Source of the DNA: Pseudomonas solani | GTDB lineage: Bacteria; Pseudomonadota; Gammaproteobacteria; Pseudomonadales; Pseudomonadaceae | Assembly: GCF_026072635.1 (NCBI RefSeq) | Contig: NZ_AP023081.1 | Coordinates: forward strand, 1,696,501 to 1,760,500 | Direction of reading: 5' to 3' | Length of the DNA stretch: 64,000 bases | Shown here: one piece after another, positions 17,588 through 26,781 of the stretch | How positions within the stretch are numbered: the stretch's first letter is position 1 | Layout: every line of letters begins with the position of its first letter | Notes under the pieces: generated by a model | The model's input: the letters and a program-made list of their open reading frames with translations, nothing else | The model's database searches: none | Told to the model about the DNA's origin: nothing | Position numbers and translations under genes: made by a program

Positions 17588-18445
17588 ATGCCGCAACCTT
17601 TCGTCTTCCGCACCATCGACCTCGATGGCCAGACCATCCGCACCGCCGTCAGGCCCGGCAAGGACCACCTGACGCCGCTGCTCATCTTCAACGGCATCGG
17701 TGCCAACCTCGAGCTGGTGTTCCCCTTCGTCCAGGCGCTGGACCCGGACCAGGAGGTGATCGCCTTCGACGTGCCCGGTGTCGGCGGGTCCTCCACGCCG
17801 AGCAAGCCCTACCGCTTCCCCGGCCTGGCCAAGCTCGCCGCCCGCATGCTCGACTATCTGAACTACGGCCAGGTCAACGCCATAGGCGTGTCCTGGGGTG
17901 GCGCCCTGGCGCAGCAGTTCGCCCATGACTACCCCGAGCGCTGCAAGAAGCTGATCCTCGCCGCCACCTCGGCCGGCGCGATCATGGTGCCCGGCAAGCC
18001 CAAGGTGCTCTGGCGCATGGCCAGCCCGCGGCGCTACATCCAGCCGTCCTACGGCGTACACATCGCCCCGGACATCTACGGTGGCGCCTTCCGCCGCGAC
18101 CCGACCCTGGCCATGGCCCACGCCAGCAAGGTGCGCTCCTCCGGCAAGCTCGGCTACTACTGGCAGCTGTTCGCCGGCCTCGGCTGGACCAGCATCCACT
18201 GGCTGCACCGCATTCGCCAACCCACCCTGGTACTGGCCGGCGACGACGACCCGATCATTCCGCTGGTGAACATGCGCATGCTCGCCTGGCGCATCCCCAA
18301 CTCGGAACTCCATGTCATCGACGACGGTCACCTGTTCCTCGTGACCCGGGCGGAAACGGTGGCGCCGATCATCATGAAGTTCCTCGCCCAGGAGCGTCAG
18401 CGCGCGGTAATCCACCCGCAGCCGATGCAACTGCGCAATCCCTGA
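17588..18445 (+). CDS. phaZ: Intracellular PHA depolymerase
   Basis: Hydrolyses stored medium-chain-length PHA to 3-hydroxy fatty acids for reuse. The 285-aa alpha/beta hydrolase has the lipase box GVSWGG with Ser102, an acid residue in AGDDDPIIPL and the catalytic His in IDDGHLFLV near the C-terminus. The start MPQPFVFRTIDLDGQTI was chosen by family length (about 283 aa); an earlier in-frame ATG at 17552 would add 12 unconserved residues. It lies between the two synthase genes, as in all mcl-PHA loci of Pseudomonas. Confidence 0.95.
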   Translation: MPQPFVFRTIDLDGQTIRTAVRPGKDHLTPLLIFNGIGANLELVFPFVQALDPDQEVIAFDVPGVGGSSTPSKPYRFPGLAKLAARMLDYLNYGQVNAIGVSWGGALAQQFAHDYPERCKKLILAATSAGAIMVPGKPKVLWRMASPRRYIQPSYGVHIAPDIYGGAFRRDPTLAMAHASKVRSSGKLGYYWQLFAGLGWTSIHWLHRIRQPTLVLAGDDDPIIPLVNMRMLAWRIPNSELHVIDDGHLFLVTRAETVAPIIMKFLAQERQRAVIHPQPMQLRNP

Positions 18446-18629
18446 AGCCCGCGCTCGGCGGTGCCTCCGCTCCATGATGGGGCGGCAGCACCGCATTCGC
18501 GCGGCAAAACGCCCGCTGTAACGAACTTGAATTTCCCGCGCAGTAGTCTGGAATGCACCTATTGCGCTCAGTGGTACGAGCCTTGCCTAAACCTCCTTGA
18601 CGACGGATTGATTACGGAGCGTTGCCCCC

Positions 18630-20312
18630 ATGCGAGAGAAACAGGTGTCGGGAGCCTTGCCGGTCCCCGCTAACTACATGAACGCGCAGAGCGCGATTGT
18701 CGGCTTGCGAGGCAAGGACCTGGCCTCCACCGTCCGCACCCTCGCCCTGCAGGGCTTGAAGCACCCCGTGCACAGCGCCCGCCACGTCCTCGCCTTCGGC
18801 GGCCAGCTGGGCCGCGTATTGATGGGCGACACCCCGCACAAGCCCAACCCGCAGGACGCGCGCTTCGCCGATCCCTCCTGGAGCCACAACCCGTTCTACC
18901 GTCGCGGCTTGCAGGCCTACCTGGCCTGGCAGAAACAACTCTATGCCTGGGTCGAGGACAGCGACCTCACCGACGATGACCGCGCCCGCGCGCGCTTCGT
19001 CCTGGCCCTGGTCAGCGACGCCATGGCGCCCTCCAACAGCCTGCTCAACCCCCTCGCGGTGAAGGAGCTGTTCAACACCGGCGGCCTCAGCCTGCTCAAT
19101 GGCGCGCGCCACCTGCTGGACGATGTGCTGAACAACAACGCCATGCCGCGCCAGGTCAGCAAGCACTCCTTCGAGATCGGCCGCAACCTGGCCACCACGC
19201 CCGGGTCGGTGGTCTATCGCAACGAGCTGCTGGAACTGATCCAGTACAAGCCGATGAGCGAGAAGCAGTACCTCAAGCCTCTGCTGATCGTCCCGCCGCA
19301 AATCAACAAGTTCTACATCTTCGACCTCTCGCCGGAAAAGAGCTTCGTCCAGTACGCGCTGAAGAATGGCCTGCAGGTGCTCATGGTCAGCTGGCGCAAC
19401 CCCGATGCGCGCCACCGCGAATGGGGCCTGTCCACCTATGTGCAGGCGCTGGAGCAGGCGGTCGACGTGGCCCGCGCCATCACCGGCAGCAAGGACGTCA
19501 ACCTGATGGGCGCCTGCGCCGGCGGCCTGACCATCGCCGCCCTGCAGGGCCACCTCCAGGCCAAGCGCCAACTACGCAAGGTCAGCAGCGCCAGCTACCT
19601 GGTCAGCCTGCTGGACAGCCAGGTCGAAAGCCCCGCCGCCCTGTTCGCCGACGAACAGACCCTGGAGGCGGCCAAGCGCCGCTCCTACCAGCACGGCGTC
19701 CTGGACGGCCGCGACATGGCGAAGATCTTCGCCTGGATGCGCCCCAACGACCTGGTGTGGAACTACTTCGTCAACAACTACCTGCTGGGCCGCCAGCCGC
19801 CGGCCTTCGACATCCTCTACTGGAACAACGACAACACCCGCCTGCCCGCCGCCTTCCACGGCGACCTGCTGGACTTCTTCAAGCACAACCCGCTGACCCG
19901 CGGCGGCGCGCTGGAAATCTGCGGCACCCCGATCGACCTGCAGAAGGTCACGGTGGACAGCTTCAGCGTGGCCGGCATCAACGACCACATCACCCCCTGG
20001 GACGCTGTCTATCGCTCGGCCCGGCTGCTGGGTGGCGAGAGCCGCTTCGTGCTGTCCAACAGCGGGCACATCCAGAGCATCCTCAACCCACCGAGCAACC
20101 CCAAGGCCAACTACCTGGAAAACGGCAAGCTCAGCTCGGACCACCGCGCCTGGTACTACGACGCGAAGAACGTGCAGGGCAGCTGGTGGCCGGAATGGCT
20201 GAGCTGGATCCAGGCGCGCTCGGGGGAGCAGCGCGAAACCCTGGTCACCCTCGGCAACCAGGCCCACCCACCCATGGAGGCGGCACCCGGCACCTACGTG
20301 CACGTGCGCTGA
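18630..20312 (+). CDS. phaC2: Class II poly(3-hydroxyalkanoate) synthase 2
   Basis: Second PHA synthase of the cluster, 560 aa and closely similar to PhaC1 along its length. The catalytic residues are Cys296 (GACAGG), Asp452 (GINDHITPW) and His480 (SNSGHIQSIL). It starts MREKQVSGALPVPANYM. The paralogue probably differs from PhaC1 in substrate range and expression. It lies 184 bp after phaZ, so a promoter of its own is possible; phaD follows after about 60 bp. Confidence 0.97.
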   Translation: MREKQVSGALPVPANYMNAQSAIVGLRGKDLASTVRTLALQGLKHPVHSARHVLAFGGQLGRVLMGDTPHKPNPQDARFADPSWSHNPFYRRGLQAYLAWQKQLYAWVEDSDLTDDDRARARFVLALVSDAMAPSNSLLNPLAVKELFNTGGLSLLNGARHLLDDVLNNNAMPRQVSKHSFEIGRNLATTPGSVVYRNELLELIQYKPMSEKQYLKPLLIVPPQINKFYIFDLSPEKSFVQYALKNGLQVLMVSWRNPDARHREWGLSTYVQALEQAVDVARAITGSKDVNLMGACAGGLTIAALQGHLQAKRQLRKVSSASYLVSLLDSQVESPAALFADEQTLEAAKRRSYQHGVLDGRDMAKIFAWMRPNDLVWNYFVNNYLLGRQPPAFDILYWNNDNTRLPAAFHGDLLDFFKHNPLTRGGALEICGTPIDLQKVTVDSFSVAGINDHITPWDAVYRSARLLGGESRFVLSNSGHIQSILNPPSNPKANYLENGKLSSDHRAWYYDAKNVQGSWWPEWLSWIQARSGEQRETLVTLGNQAHPPMEAAPGTYVHVR

Positions 20313-20373
20313 AGACGTTCGGCCGGCCGGGGAACACCCGGCCAACCGCATGCAACGACGACAAGAAGACTGG

Positions 20374-20988
20374 ATGAAGACCCGAGACCGGATACTCGAA
20401 TGCGCCCTGATGCTGTTCAACAGCGAAGGCGAACCCAACGTCACCACCCTTGAGATCGCCACCGAACTGGGCATCAGCCCGGGCAACCTCTACTACCACT
20501 TCCATGGCAAGGAACCGCTGGTGATGGCGCTGCTGGAGCGCTTCCAGGACGAGCTCGCGCCGCTGCTCGACCCGCCCGAGGACGTGGAACTGGGTGTCGA
20601 GGACTACTGGCTGTTCCTGCACCTGATCGTCGAGCGCCTGGCGCAGTACCGCTTCCTCTTCCAGGACCTCTCCAACCTCGCCGGGCGCCTGCCCAAGCTG
20701 GCCCGTGGCATGCGCGCCTGGCTCAACGCACTGAAGCGCACCCTGGCCTCGCTGCTGGCGCGGCTCAAGGCGCGAGAGCAGTTGGTCAGCGACACCGAAT
20801 CCCTCGGCCAACTGGTGGAGCAGATCACCCTCACCCTGCTGTTCTCCCTCGACTACCAGCGCATCCTCGGCAACGACGGCGAAGTACGCCTGGTGGTCTA
20901 CCAGATCATGATGCTGGTGGCCCCCCACCTGCAGGACGACTCGCGCCAGGCCGCCGAGCGCATGGCCCGGCGTTATCTGGAAGCCTGA
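20374..20988 (+). CDS. phaD: TetR-type PHA regulator PhaD
   Basis: Regulator that in P. putida activates the phaC1 and phaI promoters, probably sensing a fatty-acid-derived CoA ester. The 204-aa protein begins MKTRDRILECALMLFN and has a TetR helix-turn-helix (about residues 26-47, ATELGISPGNLYYHFHGKE) and a C-terminal all-helical ligand domain. The start at 20374 gives the family length; an ATG at 20350 would add eight residues. It is last in the phaC1ZC2D cluster and is followed by a terminator. Confidence 0.93.
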   Translation: MKTRDRILECALMLFNSEGEPNVTTLEIATELGISPGNLYYHFHGKEPLVMALLERFQDELAPLLDPPEDVELGVEDYWLFLHLIVERLAQYRFLFQDLSNLAGRLPKLARGMRAWLNALKRTLASLLARLKAREQLVSDTESLGQLVEQITLTLLFSLDYQRILGNDGEVRLVVYQIMMLVAPHLQDDSRQAAERMARRYLEA

Positions 20989-20995
20989 AACGCAA

Positions 20996-21018
20996 ACGCC
21001 CGGCGCGAGGCCGGGCGT
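20996..21018 (+). terminator. Terminator between phaD and phaF
   Basis: ACGCCCGGC and GCCGGGCGT flank a five-base loop 8 bp after the phaD stop, between the convergent phaD and phaF genes. The stem is strong, but the T tract is poor on either strand. Confidence 0.65.
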
Positions 21019-21034
21019 CTGTGGTCCCTGACGA

Positions 21035-21946
21035 TCAGGACTGGCTTGGCGTGCTGGCCGGAGCGGATGGCGCCGGAGTGGCGGCGGGAGCGCTCGGTGC
21101 AGCGGCCGGAGCCGGGGTTGCGGCCGGGGTCGCCGGCTTGGCAGCTGCCGGTTTCGGCGCAGCGGCTTTCTTCACCGCAGGCTTCTTCGCAGCAGGTTTG
21201 GCAGCGGGCTTCGCCGCCGGCTTGGCAGCCGGTTTTGCCGCAGCTGCAGGCTTGGCAGCGGCTGCGGGTTTGGCCGCTGCCGGCTTCGCCGCAGGCTTGG
21301 CGGCAGGTTTCGCCGCGGGCTTGGCGGCCGGTTTGGCAGCCGGTTTCGCCGCAGCGGTCTTCGCAGCGGGTTTGGCTGCAGCCTTGGCGGCCGGCTTCGC
21401 AGCCGGTTTAGCAGCGGGTTTCGCCGCAGCGGTCTTGGCAGCAGGTTTGGCAGCGACCTTGGCGGCCGGTTTAGCGGCAGCTTTCGGAGCGGGCTTGGCA
21501 GCCGGCTTGACCGACTTGGCGGAGACGCCGGTCAGCTTCTCGATCTGCCGGGTCAGGCTGTCGACCTTGCTGTTCAGGTCCTTCACCTCGTTGCGGCTAG
21601 GAACGCCGAGACGGGAGATGGCACTGTTCAGACGCTTGTCGAAAGCTTCTTCCAGCTCGCCCCATTTGCCGATCGCCTTGTCCTTGACCTCATCGACCTT
21701 GGACTTGGCGGAGCCGACGCGGGAACCAACCCGAGACTTGACCGCATCGACCTGCTTGTCGACTTCGGTCTTGGCCTGTTTTTCAGCCTTCTCACCATCC
21801 TTGACCAGCGTATCGAACAGCTTGGTGCCGTCGTTGCTGACCTTCGAGTAGGCCCCCAAGCCAGCCAGCCAGATCTGGCGCGAGTATTTCTCGATCTCGC
21901 CGATCCAGGAGTTGGTTTCTTTCGTGGTTTTTTTCTTACCAGCCAT
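21035..21946 (-). CDS. phaF: PHA granule-associated phasin with histone-like tail, PhaF
   Basis: Phasin that coats PHA granules and tethers them to the nucleoid, so that granules segregate at division. The 303-aa protein has an N-terminal phasin domain (about 1-140, including IWLAGLGAYSKVSNDG), a short leucine-zipper-like segment (NSKVDSLTRQIEKL) and a long basic C-terminal tail of KPAAK-type repeats resembling histone H1 and AlgP, which binds DNA non-specifically. It lies 10 bp downstream of phaI in the same operon, which faces phaD. Confidence 0.95.
   Translation of the reverse strand: MAGKKKTTKETNSWIGEIEKYSRQIWLAGLGAYSKVSNDGTKLFDTLVKDGEKAEKQAKTEVDKQVDAVKSRVGSRVGSAKSKVDEVKDKAIGKWGELEEAFDKRLNSAISRLGVPSRNEVKDLNSKVDSLTRQIEKLTGVSAKSVKPAAKPAPKAAAKPAAKVAAKPAAKTAAAKPAAKPAAKPAAKAAAKPAAKTAAAKPAAKPAAKPAAKPAAKPAAKPAAAKPAAAAKPAAAAKPAAKPAAKPAAKPAAKKPAVKKAAAPKPAAAKPATPAATPAPAAAPSAPAATPAPSAPASTPSQS
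21080..21500 (-). repeat. Alanine/lysine/proline-rich repeat coding for the PhaF tail
   Basis: The 3' part of phaF is a degenerate tandem array of 12-18-bp units coding for AAKPAAK-type motifs. The repeated DNA also produces a long antisense open frame of Gly/Ala/Phe-rich sequence, which is not a gene. Such arrays change length easily between strains. Confidence 0.85.
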
Positions 21947-21956
21947 CCTGCTCTCC

Positions 21957-22397
21957 TTATTTGGTTCGCGCGACGTGCTCGAGCAACGCGCTCAGCTCGT
22001 CAAGCTTAGCAGAGAGTGCCTCAACGTCCTGTCGCGAGGGAATACCCAGGCGATTGAGTGCGACAGCGACGCGGTTGTCGAAGGCTTTTTCGATCTTGTC
22101 GAGTTGCACTTCGACCTTTTCCTTCACGCCGGTGACCGAGCCCTTGACGCTGCCCTTCACCGAATCGATCTGGCTGTTGGCGGCTTCGACGCGCGCATCG
22201 ACGACCTTGCGGCCCTGCTTCTCGACGCTCTCGCCGGCCTTCACCAGGTCGCGCAGGTAGTCGGCGCCTTCCTGTCCGGCCTTGGCGTAGGCACCCAGGC
22301 CAGCCAGCCAGATCTTGCGGGCATAGAGACGGACATCGGAAAGGACGGTGGTCTTGGTTTCTTCGACTTTCTTCTTGACGACGGCGGCTTTGGCCAT
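21957..22397 (-). CDS. phaI: PHA phasin PhaI
   Basis: Smaller granule-surface phasin, homologous to the N-terminal domain of PhaF but without the basic tail. From the ATG at 22397 (MAKAAVVKKKVEETKTTV), preceded by GAGGTG, the protein is 146 aa. It carries the phasin signature RKIWLAGLGAYAKAGQEG and a C-terminal heptad-like helix (LSAKLDELSALLEHV). A start four codons earlier would not fit the ribosome site. It is the first gene of the phaI-phaF operon. Confidence 0.93.
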   Translation of the reverse strand: MAKAAVVKKKVEETKTTVLSDVRLYARKIWLAGLGAYAKAGQEGADYLRDLVKAGESVEKQGRKVVDARVEAANSQIDSVKGSVKGSVTGVKEKVEVQLDKIEKAFDNRVAVALNRLGIPSRQDVEALSAKLDELSALLEHVARTK

Positions 22398-22551
22398 GGT
22401 GCACCTCACTCGGGTAATGGAGGACTCGCCCTTTCTCAGGGCTTGAGGTGCACGTTAACGAGGAAAATTAGAAACCGCATACTAGCCGCGGGTTGGGTGA
22501 AACGCGCCGTGCCCGCCCTCTCCACGTGCCGTGAAAAGGGCCCTCACGGCA

Positions 22552-22827
22552 TCAGGCCAGGTACTCGTCCAGCGCCTTCTCGATCTCGCGCTTGATGCTG
22601 CCGCTCATGGCCGACAGCAGCAGGCCCAGCTTCACCTCGACATTCACCTTGTCGTCACTGACCTCGATCTGCCCGTCGGCGCCGCTGCGCTTGAACTCCA
22701 GGGTGTCGCCACGCCACTGGTAGCGCACGTCGTATTCACGGGCGAGGCGCTCGGCGAGCTGCTCGGCCTTGGCCCGGACGGCGCTGCGGCCCAGGTTGTG
22801 GGAACGTTCGACATTGATGCGGGCCAT
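22552..22827 (-). CDS. Polyhydroxyalkanoic acid system family protein
   Basis: A 91-aa protein of the small family found beside PHA genes, recognised by the start MARINVERSHNLGRSAVRAKAE and by context. No catalytic motif is visible and its function is not established; a granule-related role is inferred from location only. The protein is an alpha/beta mix ending in a helical tail (SIKREIEKALDEYLA). An 8-bp inverted repeat (TGCCGTGA at 22527-22534, TCACGGCA at 22544-22551) lies directly after the stop but lacks a T tract. Confidence 0.8.
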   Translation of the reverse strand: MARINVERSHNLGRSAVRAKAEQLAERLAREYDVRYQWRGDTLEFKRSGADGQIEVSDDKVNVEVKLGLLLSAMSGSIKREIEKALDEYLA

Positions 22828-22969
22828 GGGCCAACTCCTGACTGCGACTTAAGGTCGCGCGACTATAGCAGGCCGCCCGCGGGCCCTGGCGAACCGGCAC
22901 CGTTCGGGGCCAAGACAAAGCAGGCCAACCGCGCCTAAAATGGCCGCCAATTTCTTCCGGGGCAGCGAC

Positions 22970-23740
22970 ATGAACGATCCGCGCAAAGGCAGCGATGCCG
23001 AACCCACCACCCACTTCGGCTACCAGAGCGTTCCCGAGAGCCAGAAGGCCGACAAGGTCGCCGAGGTGTTCCACTCCGTGGCCGCCAAGTACGACCTGAT
23101 GAACGACCTGATGTCCGGCGGCGTCCATCGGCTGTGGAAGCGCTTCACCATCGAGCTCTCCGGCGTACGACCGGGCAACCGCGTGCTCGACATCGCCGGC
23201 GGCACCGGCGACCTCACCCGCCAGTTCTCGCGCCTGGTGGGCAGCACCGGTGAAGTGGTGCTGGCCGACATCAACGCCTCGATGCTCAAGGTAGGTCGTG
23301 ACAAGCTGCTGGACAGCGGCGTCGCCGGCAACGTCAGCTTCGTCCAGGCCGATGCCGAGCAGCTGCCCTTCCCCGACAACCACTTCGACGTGGTCACCAT
23401 CGCCTTCGGCCTGCGCAACGTCACCCACAAGGACGCCGCCCTGCGCTCCATGCTGCGCGTGCTCAAGCCCGGCGGCCGCCTGCTGGTGCTGGAGTTCTCC
23501 AAGCCCACCAGCAACCTGCTGTCCAAGGCCTATGACGCCTACTCCTTCAGCCTGCTGCCGCTGATGGGCAAGCTGATCACCAACGACTCCGAGAGCTACC
23601 GCTACCTGGCCGAGTCGATCCGCATGCACCCCGACCAGGAAACCCTCAAGGCCATGATGGTGGAGGCCGGCTTCGAGCGCGCCACCTTCCACAACATGAC
23701 CGGCGGCATCGTCGCCCTGCACCGCGGCATCAAGCCCTGA
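22970..23740 (+). CDS. ubiE: Ubiquinone/menaquinone biosynthesis C-methyltransferase UbiE
   Basis: SAM-dependent C-methyltransferase of ubiquinone synthesis, acting on the 2-polyprenyl-benzoquinol ring. The 256-aa protein starts MNDPRKGSDAEPTTHFGYQ and has SAM-binding motif I (VLDIAGGTGDL) and the family signature near HSVAAKYDLMNDLMSGG. The start at 22970 matches the family length; an ATG at 22940 would add ten residues. It overlaps ubiJ by one base (TGATG), beginning the ubiE-ubiJ-ubiB operon. Confidence 0.97.
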   Translation: MNDPRKGSDAEPTTHFGYQSVPESQKADKVAEVFHSVAAKYDLMNDLMSGGVHRLWKRFTIELSGVRPGNRVLDIAGGTGDLTRQFSRLVGSTGEVVLADINASMLKVGRDKLLDSGVAGNVSFVQADAEQLPFPDNHFDVVTIAFGLRNVTHKDAALRSMLRVLKPGGRLLVLEFSKPTSNLLSKAYDAYSFSLLPLMGKLITNDSESYRYLAESIRMHPDQETLKAMMVEAGFERATFHNMTGGIVALHRGIKP

Positions 23741-24357
23741 TGCTTACCCAGGCCCTGCTCGCCGGCGTCGAACACGGCATCAACCGCGTCCTCAGGCTCG
23801 ACGGCACTGCGCTGCCGCGCCTGTCGCGCCTCGAAGGCAAGGTGATCGAGATCGATTGCCAGGCCCCCGCCCTGCAGCTGTTCATCCTCCCCGGAGGCGA
23901 CGGCCTGCAACTGGCAGCGAACTGGGCCGCTCCGGCCGACTGCCGCCTGCGCGCGCCGGCCGCCAGCTTGCTGCGCCTGGCCCTGAGCCGCGAAAAGACC
24001 GCCGTCCTGCACCGCCCGGAAGTCGAGCTGGACGGCGACAGCGCCGCGCTCATGGAGCTCGCCGGCGTCCTCCAGGACCTGGAGCTGGACTGGGAATACG
24101 AGCTGTCCCGCTGGCTCGGCCCGGTGGCCAGCCAACTGCTCGGCGCCCACCTGCGCAGCCGTGTCGACTGGACCACCCAGAGCCTCGACAGCCTGCGCCT
24201 GAACCTCGCCGACTACCTGGCCGAGGAATCGCGCACACTGGTCGGCCAGCGTGAAGCGGACGCCCGCTTCGCCGAACTGGACCGCCTCAAGGTCGACCTC
24301 GACCGCCTCGACGCCCGCATCGGGCGCCTGACCCAGAAAAGCAAACCCAACGCATGA
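23740..24357 (+). CDS. ubiJ: Ubiquinone biosynthesis accessory factor UbiJ (SCP2 domain)
   Basis: Lipid-binding accessory factor of the soluble ubiquinone biosynthesis complex, thought to hold the hydrophobic intermediates for UbiE and the hydroxylases. The 205-aa protein has an N-terminal SCP2-like domain (about 15-115) and a C-terminal coiled coil (about 170-200, ADARFAELDRLKVDLDRL). It overlaps ubiE by one base and ubiB by four, which indicates translational coupling. Confidence 0.92.
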   Translation: MLTQALLAGVEHGINRVLRLDGTALPRLSRLEGKVIEIDCQAPALQLFILPGGDGLQLAANWAAPADCRLRAPAASLLRLALSREKTAVLHRPEVELDGDSAALMELAGVLQDLELDWEYELSRWLGPVASQLLGAHLRSRVDWTTQSLDSLRLNLADYLAEESRTLVGQREADARFAELDRLKVDLDRLDARIGRLTQKSKPNA

Positions 24358-25949
24358 AGCTGCTCGCCGTCCGCCGTCTGCTGCGCATCCAGAGTGTGGT
24401 CATCCGCTACCGCCTCGATGACCTGGTCTTCGACCTGCCGCTGCCCTGGTGGCTGCGCGCCCTCAGCTACCTGTTGCCCTGGCGCTGGTTGCCGCGCAAG
24501 CGCCTGGAGCTCTCCCGTGGCGCACGCCTGCGCCTGGCACTGGAAGGCCTGGGGCCGATCTTCATCAAGTTCGGCCAGCTGCTGTCCACCCGCCGTGACC
24601 TGCTGCCGCCGGACATCGCCGACGAGCTCGCGCGCCTGCAGGACCAGGTCCCGCCCTTCGACCCCGAGCAGGCCGTGGCCCGCATTGAGGAGCAGCTCGG
24701 CGCCCGCGTCAGCGAAGTCTTCGCCCGCTTCGACGTCACCCCGCTGGCCTCCGCCTCAGTGGCCCAGGTCCACGCCGCGCAGTTGAAAAGCGGCGAGGAA
24801 GTGGTGGTCAAGGTGATCCGCCCCAACCTGCGCCCGATCATCCGCCAGGACCTCGCCTGGCTGTTCATCCTCGCGCGCATCGCCGAGCGCCTCTCCAGCG
24901 ACGCCCGCCGCCTGCGCCCGGTGGAGGTGGTCAGCGACTACGAGAAGACCATCTACGACGAGCTCGACCTGCTCCGCGAGGCAGCCAACGCCAGCCAGCT
25001 GCGGCGCAACTTCGAAGGCTCGCCGCTGCTCTACGTGCCCCAGGTCTACTGGGACCTGTGCCGCCCCAAGGTGCTGGTGATGGAGCGCATCTACGGCGTC
25101 CCGGTCACCGACCTGGCTACCCTCGCCGACCAGCGCACCGACCTCAAGCTGCTGGCTGAACGCGGCGTGGAGATCTTCTTCACCCAGGTCTTCCGCGACA
25201 GCTTCTTCCACGCCGACATGCACCCCGGCAACATCTTCGTCAGCAACCGCCAGCCCTGGAACCCGCAGTACATCGCCATCGACTGCGGCATCATCGGCAG
25301 CCTCACCCCCGAGGACCAGGACTACCTGGCGCGCAACCTGATCGCCTTCTTCAAGCGCGACTACCGCCGCGTCGCCCAACTGCACATCGACTCCGGCTGG
25401 GTGCCCGCCGAGACCCGGGTCAACGACTTCGAAGCCGCCATCCGTACCGTCTGCGAGCCAATCTTCGAGCGGCCGCTCAAGGACATCTCCTTCGGTCAGC
25501 TGCTGCTGCGCCTGTTCCAGACCGCGCGCCGCTTCAACATGGAAGTGCAGCCGCAACTGGTGCTGCTGCAGAAGACCCTGCTCAACATCGAAGGTCTGGG
25601 ACGCCAGCTGTACCCGGACCTCGACCTCTGGAGCACCGCACAGCCCTACCTGGAACGCTGGATGCGCGAGCGCATGAGCCCCAGGACCCTGCTGCACAAC
25701 CTGCAGTCCCAGGTCGAACAGGTGCCGCATGTCGCCAACATGACCCGCGACCTGCTGGAGCGCATGAGCCAGCCCCATGCCGCCGACCCGTCGCCGCCCT
25801 GGCACAAGCCCCGTGACGGCCTGGCCCTGCGCCTGATCGGCGCCGCCCTGCTGGTCGGTGCCGCCACCCTCGGCCTGGAGCAACACGCCGCAGCCTGGCC
25901 CGCCTGGCTGATGCTGGCCGGTGGTCTGTATCTGGTATTGCGCCGATAG
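24354..25949 (+). CDS. ubiB: UbiB-family atypical kinase/ATPase
   Basis: Membrane-bound protein-kinase-like ATPase of the ABC1/ADCK family, required for ubiquinone synthesis and thought to extract or present lipid intermediates. The 531-aa protein has the KxGQ-type motif (FIKFGQLLSTRRDLLP), the alanine-rich nucleotide loop (ASASVAQVHAA), the catalytic-loop equivalent FFHADMHPGNIFV and metal-binding Asp in AIDCGIIG. Two C-terminal membrane segments (about 490-530) follow. The ATG overlaps the ubiJ stop by four bases. Confidence 0.96.
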   Translation: MKLLAVRRLLRIQSVVIRYRLDDLVFDLPLPWWLRALSYLLPWRWLPRKRLELSRGARLRLALEGLGPIFIKFGQLLSTRRDLLPPDIADELARLQDQVPPFDPEQAVARIEEQLGARVSEVFARFDVTPLASASVAQVHAAQLKSGEEVVVKVIRPNLRPIIRQDLAWLFILARIAERLSSDARRLRPVEVVSDYEKTIYDELDLLREAANASQLRRNFEGSPLLYVPQVYWDLCRPKVLVMERIYGVPVTDLATLADQRTDLKLLAERGVEIFFTQVFRDSFFHADMHPGNIFVSNRQPWNPQYIAIDCGIIGSLTPEDQDYLARNLIAFFKRDYRRVAQLHIDSGWVPAETRVNDFEAAIRTVCEPIFERPLKDISFGQLLLRLFQTARRFNMEVQPQLVLLQKTLLNIEGLGRQLYPDLDLWSTAQPYLERWMRERMSPRTLLHNLQSQVEQVPHVANMTRDLLERMSQPHAADPSPPWHKPRDGLALRLIGAALLVGAATLGLEQHAAAWPAWLMLAGGLYLVLRR

Positions 25950-26028
25950 CCAAGCCAACGCCGGCGCTGGCACACTAGCCGCCCCGGTCAGGCCGTGCAT
26001 CGCACCTGACCCGCTCGTGGAAACCGAA

Positions 26029-26430
26029 ATGAACGACTGGCTGGAAGAAATTCACTGGAATGCCGATGGTCTGGTCCCGGCAATCGCCCAGGACCACAAG
26101 ACCGGCCGCATCCTGATGATGGCCTGGATGAACCGCGAATCCCTGACGCTCACCGTCGCCGAGAACCGTGCCATCTATTGGTCACGCTCCCGTGGCAGGC
26201 TATGGCGCAAGGGCGAGGAATCCGGCCACGTGCAGCGTCTGCACGAGCTGCGCCTGGACTGCGACGCCGACGTCGTGGTGCTGATGGTCGAACAGCTTGG
26301 CGGCATCGCCTGCCACACCGGCCGTGAAAGTTGCTTCTACCGCGTCTTCGAGAATGGCGACTGGAAAACCGTCGACGCGGTCATCAAGGACCCCGATGCG
26401 ATCTACCACGCAGGACACACCCATGAGTGA
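26029..26430 (+). CDS. hisI: Phosphoribosyl-AMP cyclohydrolase
   Basis: Third step of histidine biosynthesis: opens the purine ring of phosphoribosyl-AMP. The 133-aa protein starts MNDWLEEIHWNADGLVPA. It has the conserved ILMMAWMNRESL motif and the zinc cysteines in RLDCDADVVVL and ACHTGRESCFY. It is the stand-alone form, separate from HisE, as usual in Pseudomonas. A long in-frame extension upstream is not conserved. It overlaps hisE by 8 bp. Confidence 0.96.
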   Translation: MNDWLEEIHWNADGLVPAIAQDHKTGRILMMAWMNRESLTLTVAENRAIYWSRSRGRLWRKGEESGHVQRLHELRLDCDADVVVLMVEQLGGIACHTGRESCFYRVFENGDWKTVDAVIKDPDAIYHAGHTHE

Positions 26431-26758
26431 CACCCTTACCCGCCTCGCCGAGGTCCTGGAAGCGCGCAAGGGCGCCGCAGCGGACTCCTCCTACGTGGCC
26501 AGCCTGTACCACAAGGGGCTGAACAAGATTCTCGAAAAGGTCGGCGAGGAATCGGTGGAAACCATCCTCGCCGCCAAAGACGCCGCCGTCAGCGGCGACT
26601 GCAGCGACCTGATCTACGAAACCGCCGACCTCTGGTTCCACAGCCTGGTCATGCTCGCCGCCCTCGGCCAGCATCCCCAGGCGGTGCTCGATGAACTGGA
26701 TCGTCGCTTCGGCCTGTCCGGGCACGCTGAAAAAGCCGCCCGCCAGCCTTCCGCATAA
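26423..26758 (+). CDS. hisE: Phosphoribosyl-ATP pyrophosphatase
   Basis: Second step of histidine biosynthesis: removes pyrophosphate from phosphoribosyl-ATP. The 111-aa all-helical protein starts MSDTLTRLAEVLEARKG and carries the MazG-like metal-binding pattern GEESVETILAAKD ... LIYETADLWFH. The start overlaps the end of hisI (ATGAGTGA), so the two successive enzymes are made together. Confidence 0.95.
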   Translation: MSDTLTRLAEVLEARKGAAADSSYVASLYHKGLNKILEKVGEESVETILAAKDAAVSGDCSDLIYETADLWFHSLVMLAALGQHPQAVLDELDRRFGLSGHAEKAARQPSA

Positions 26759-26781
26759 CGCATTAGCCTCAGGAGCAAACC

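Noticed and set aside
21021..21851. Plus-strand open frame of 276 codons rich in Gly-Leu-Ala-Ala
   Set aside because: It is the complement of the PhaF KPAAK tail; its repetitive look comes from the phaF repeats.
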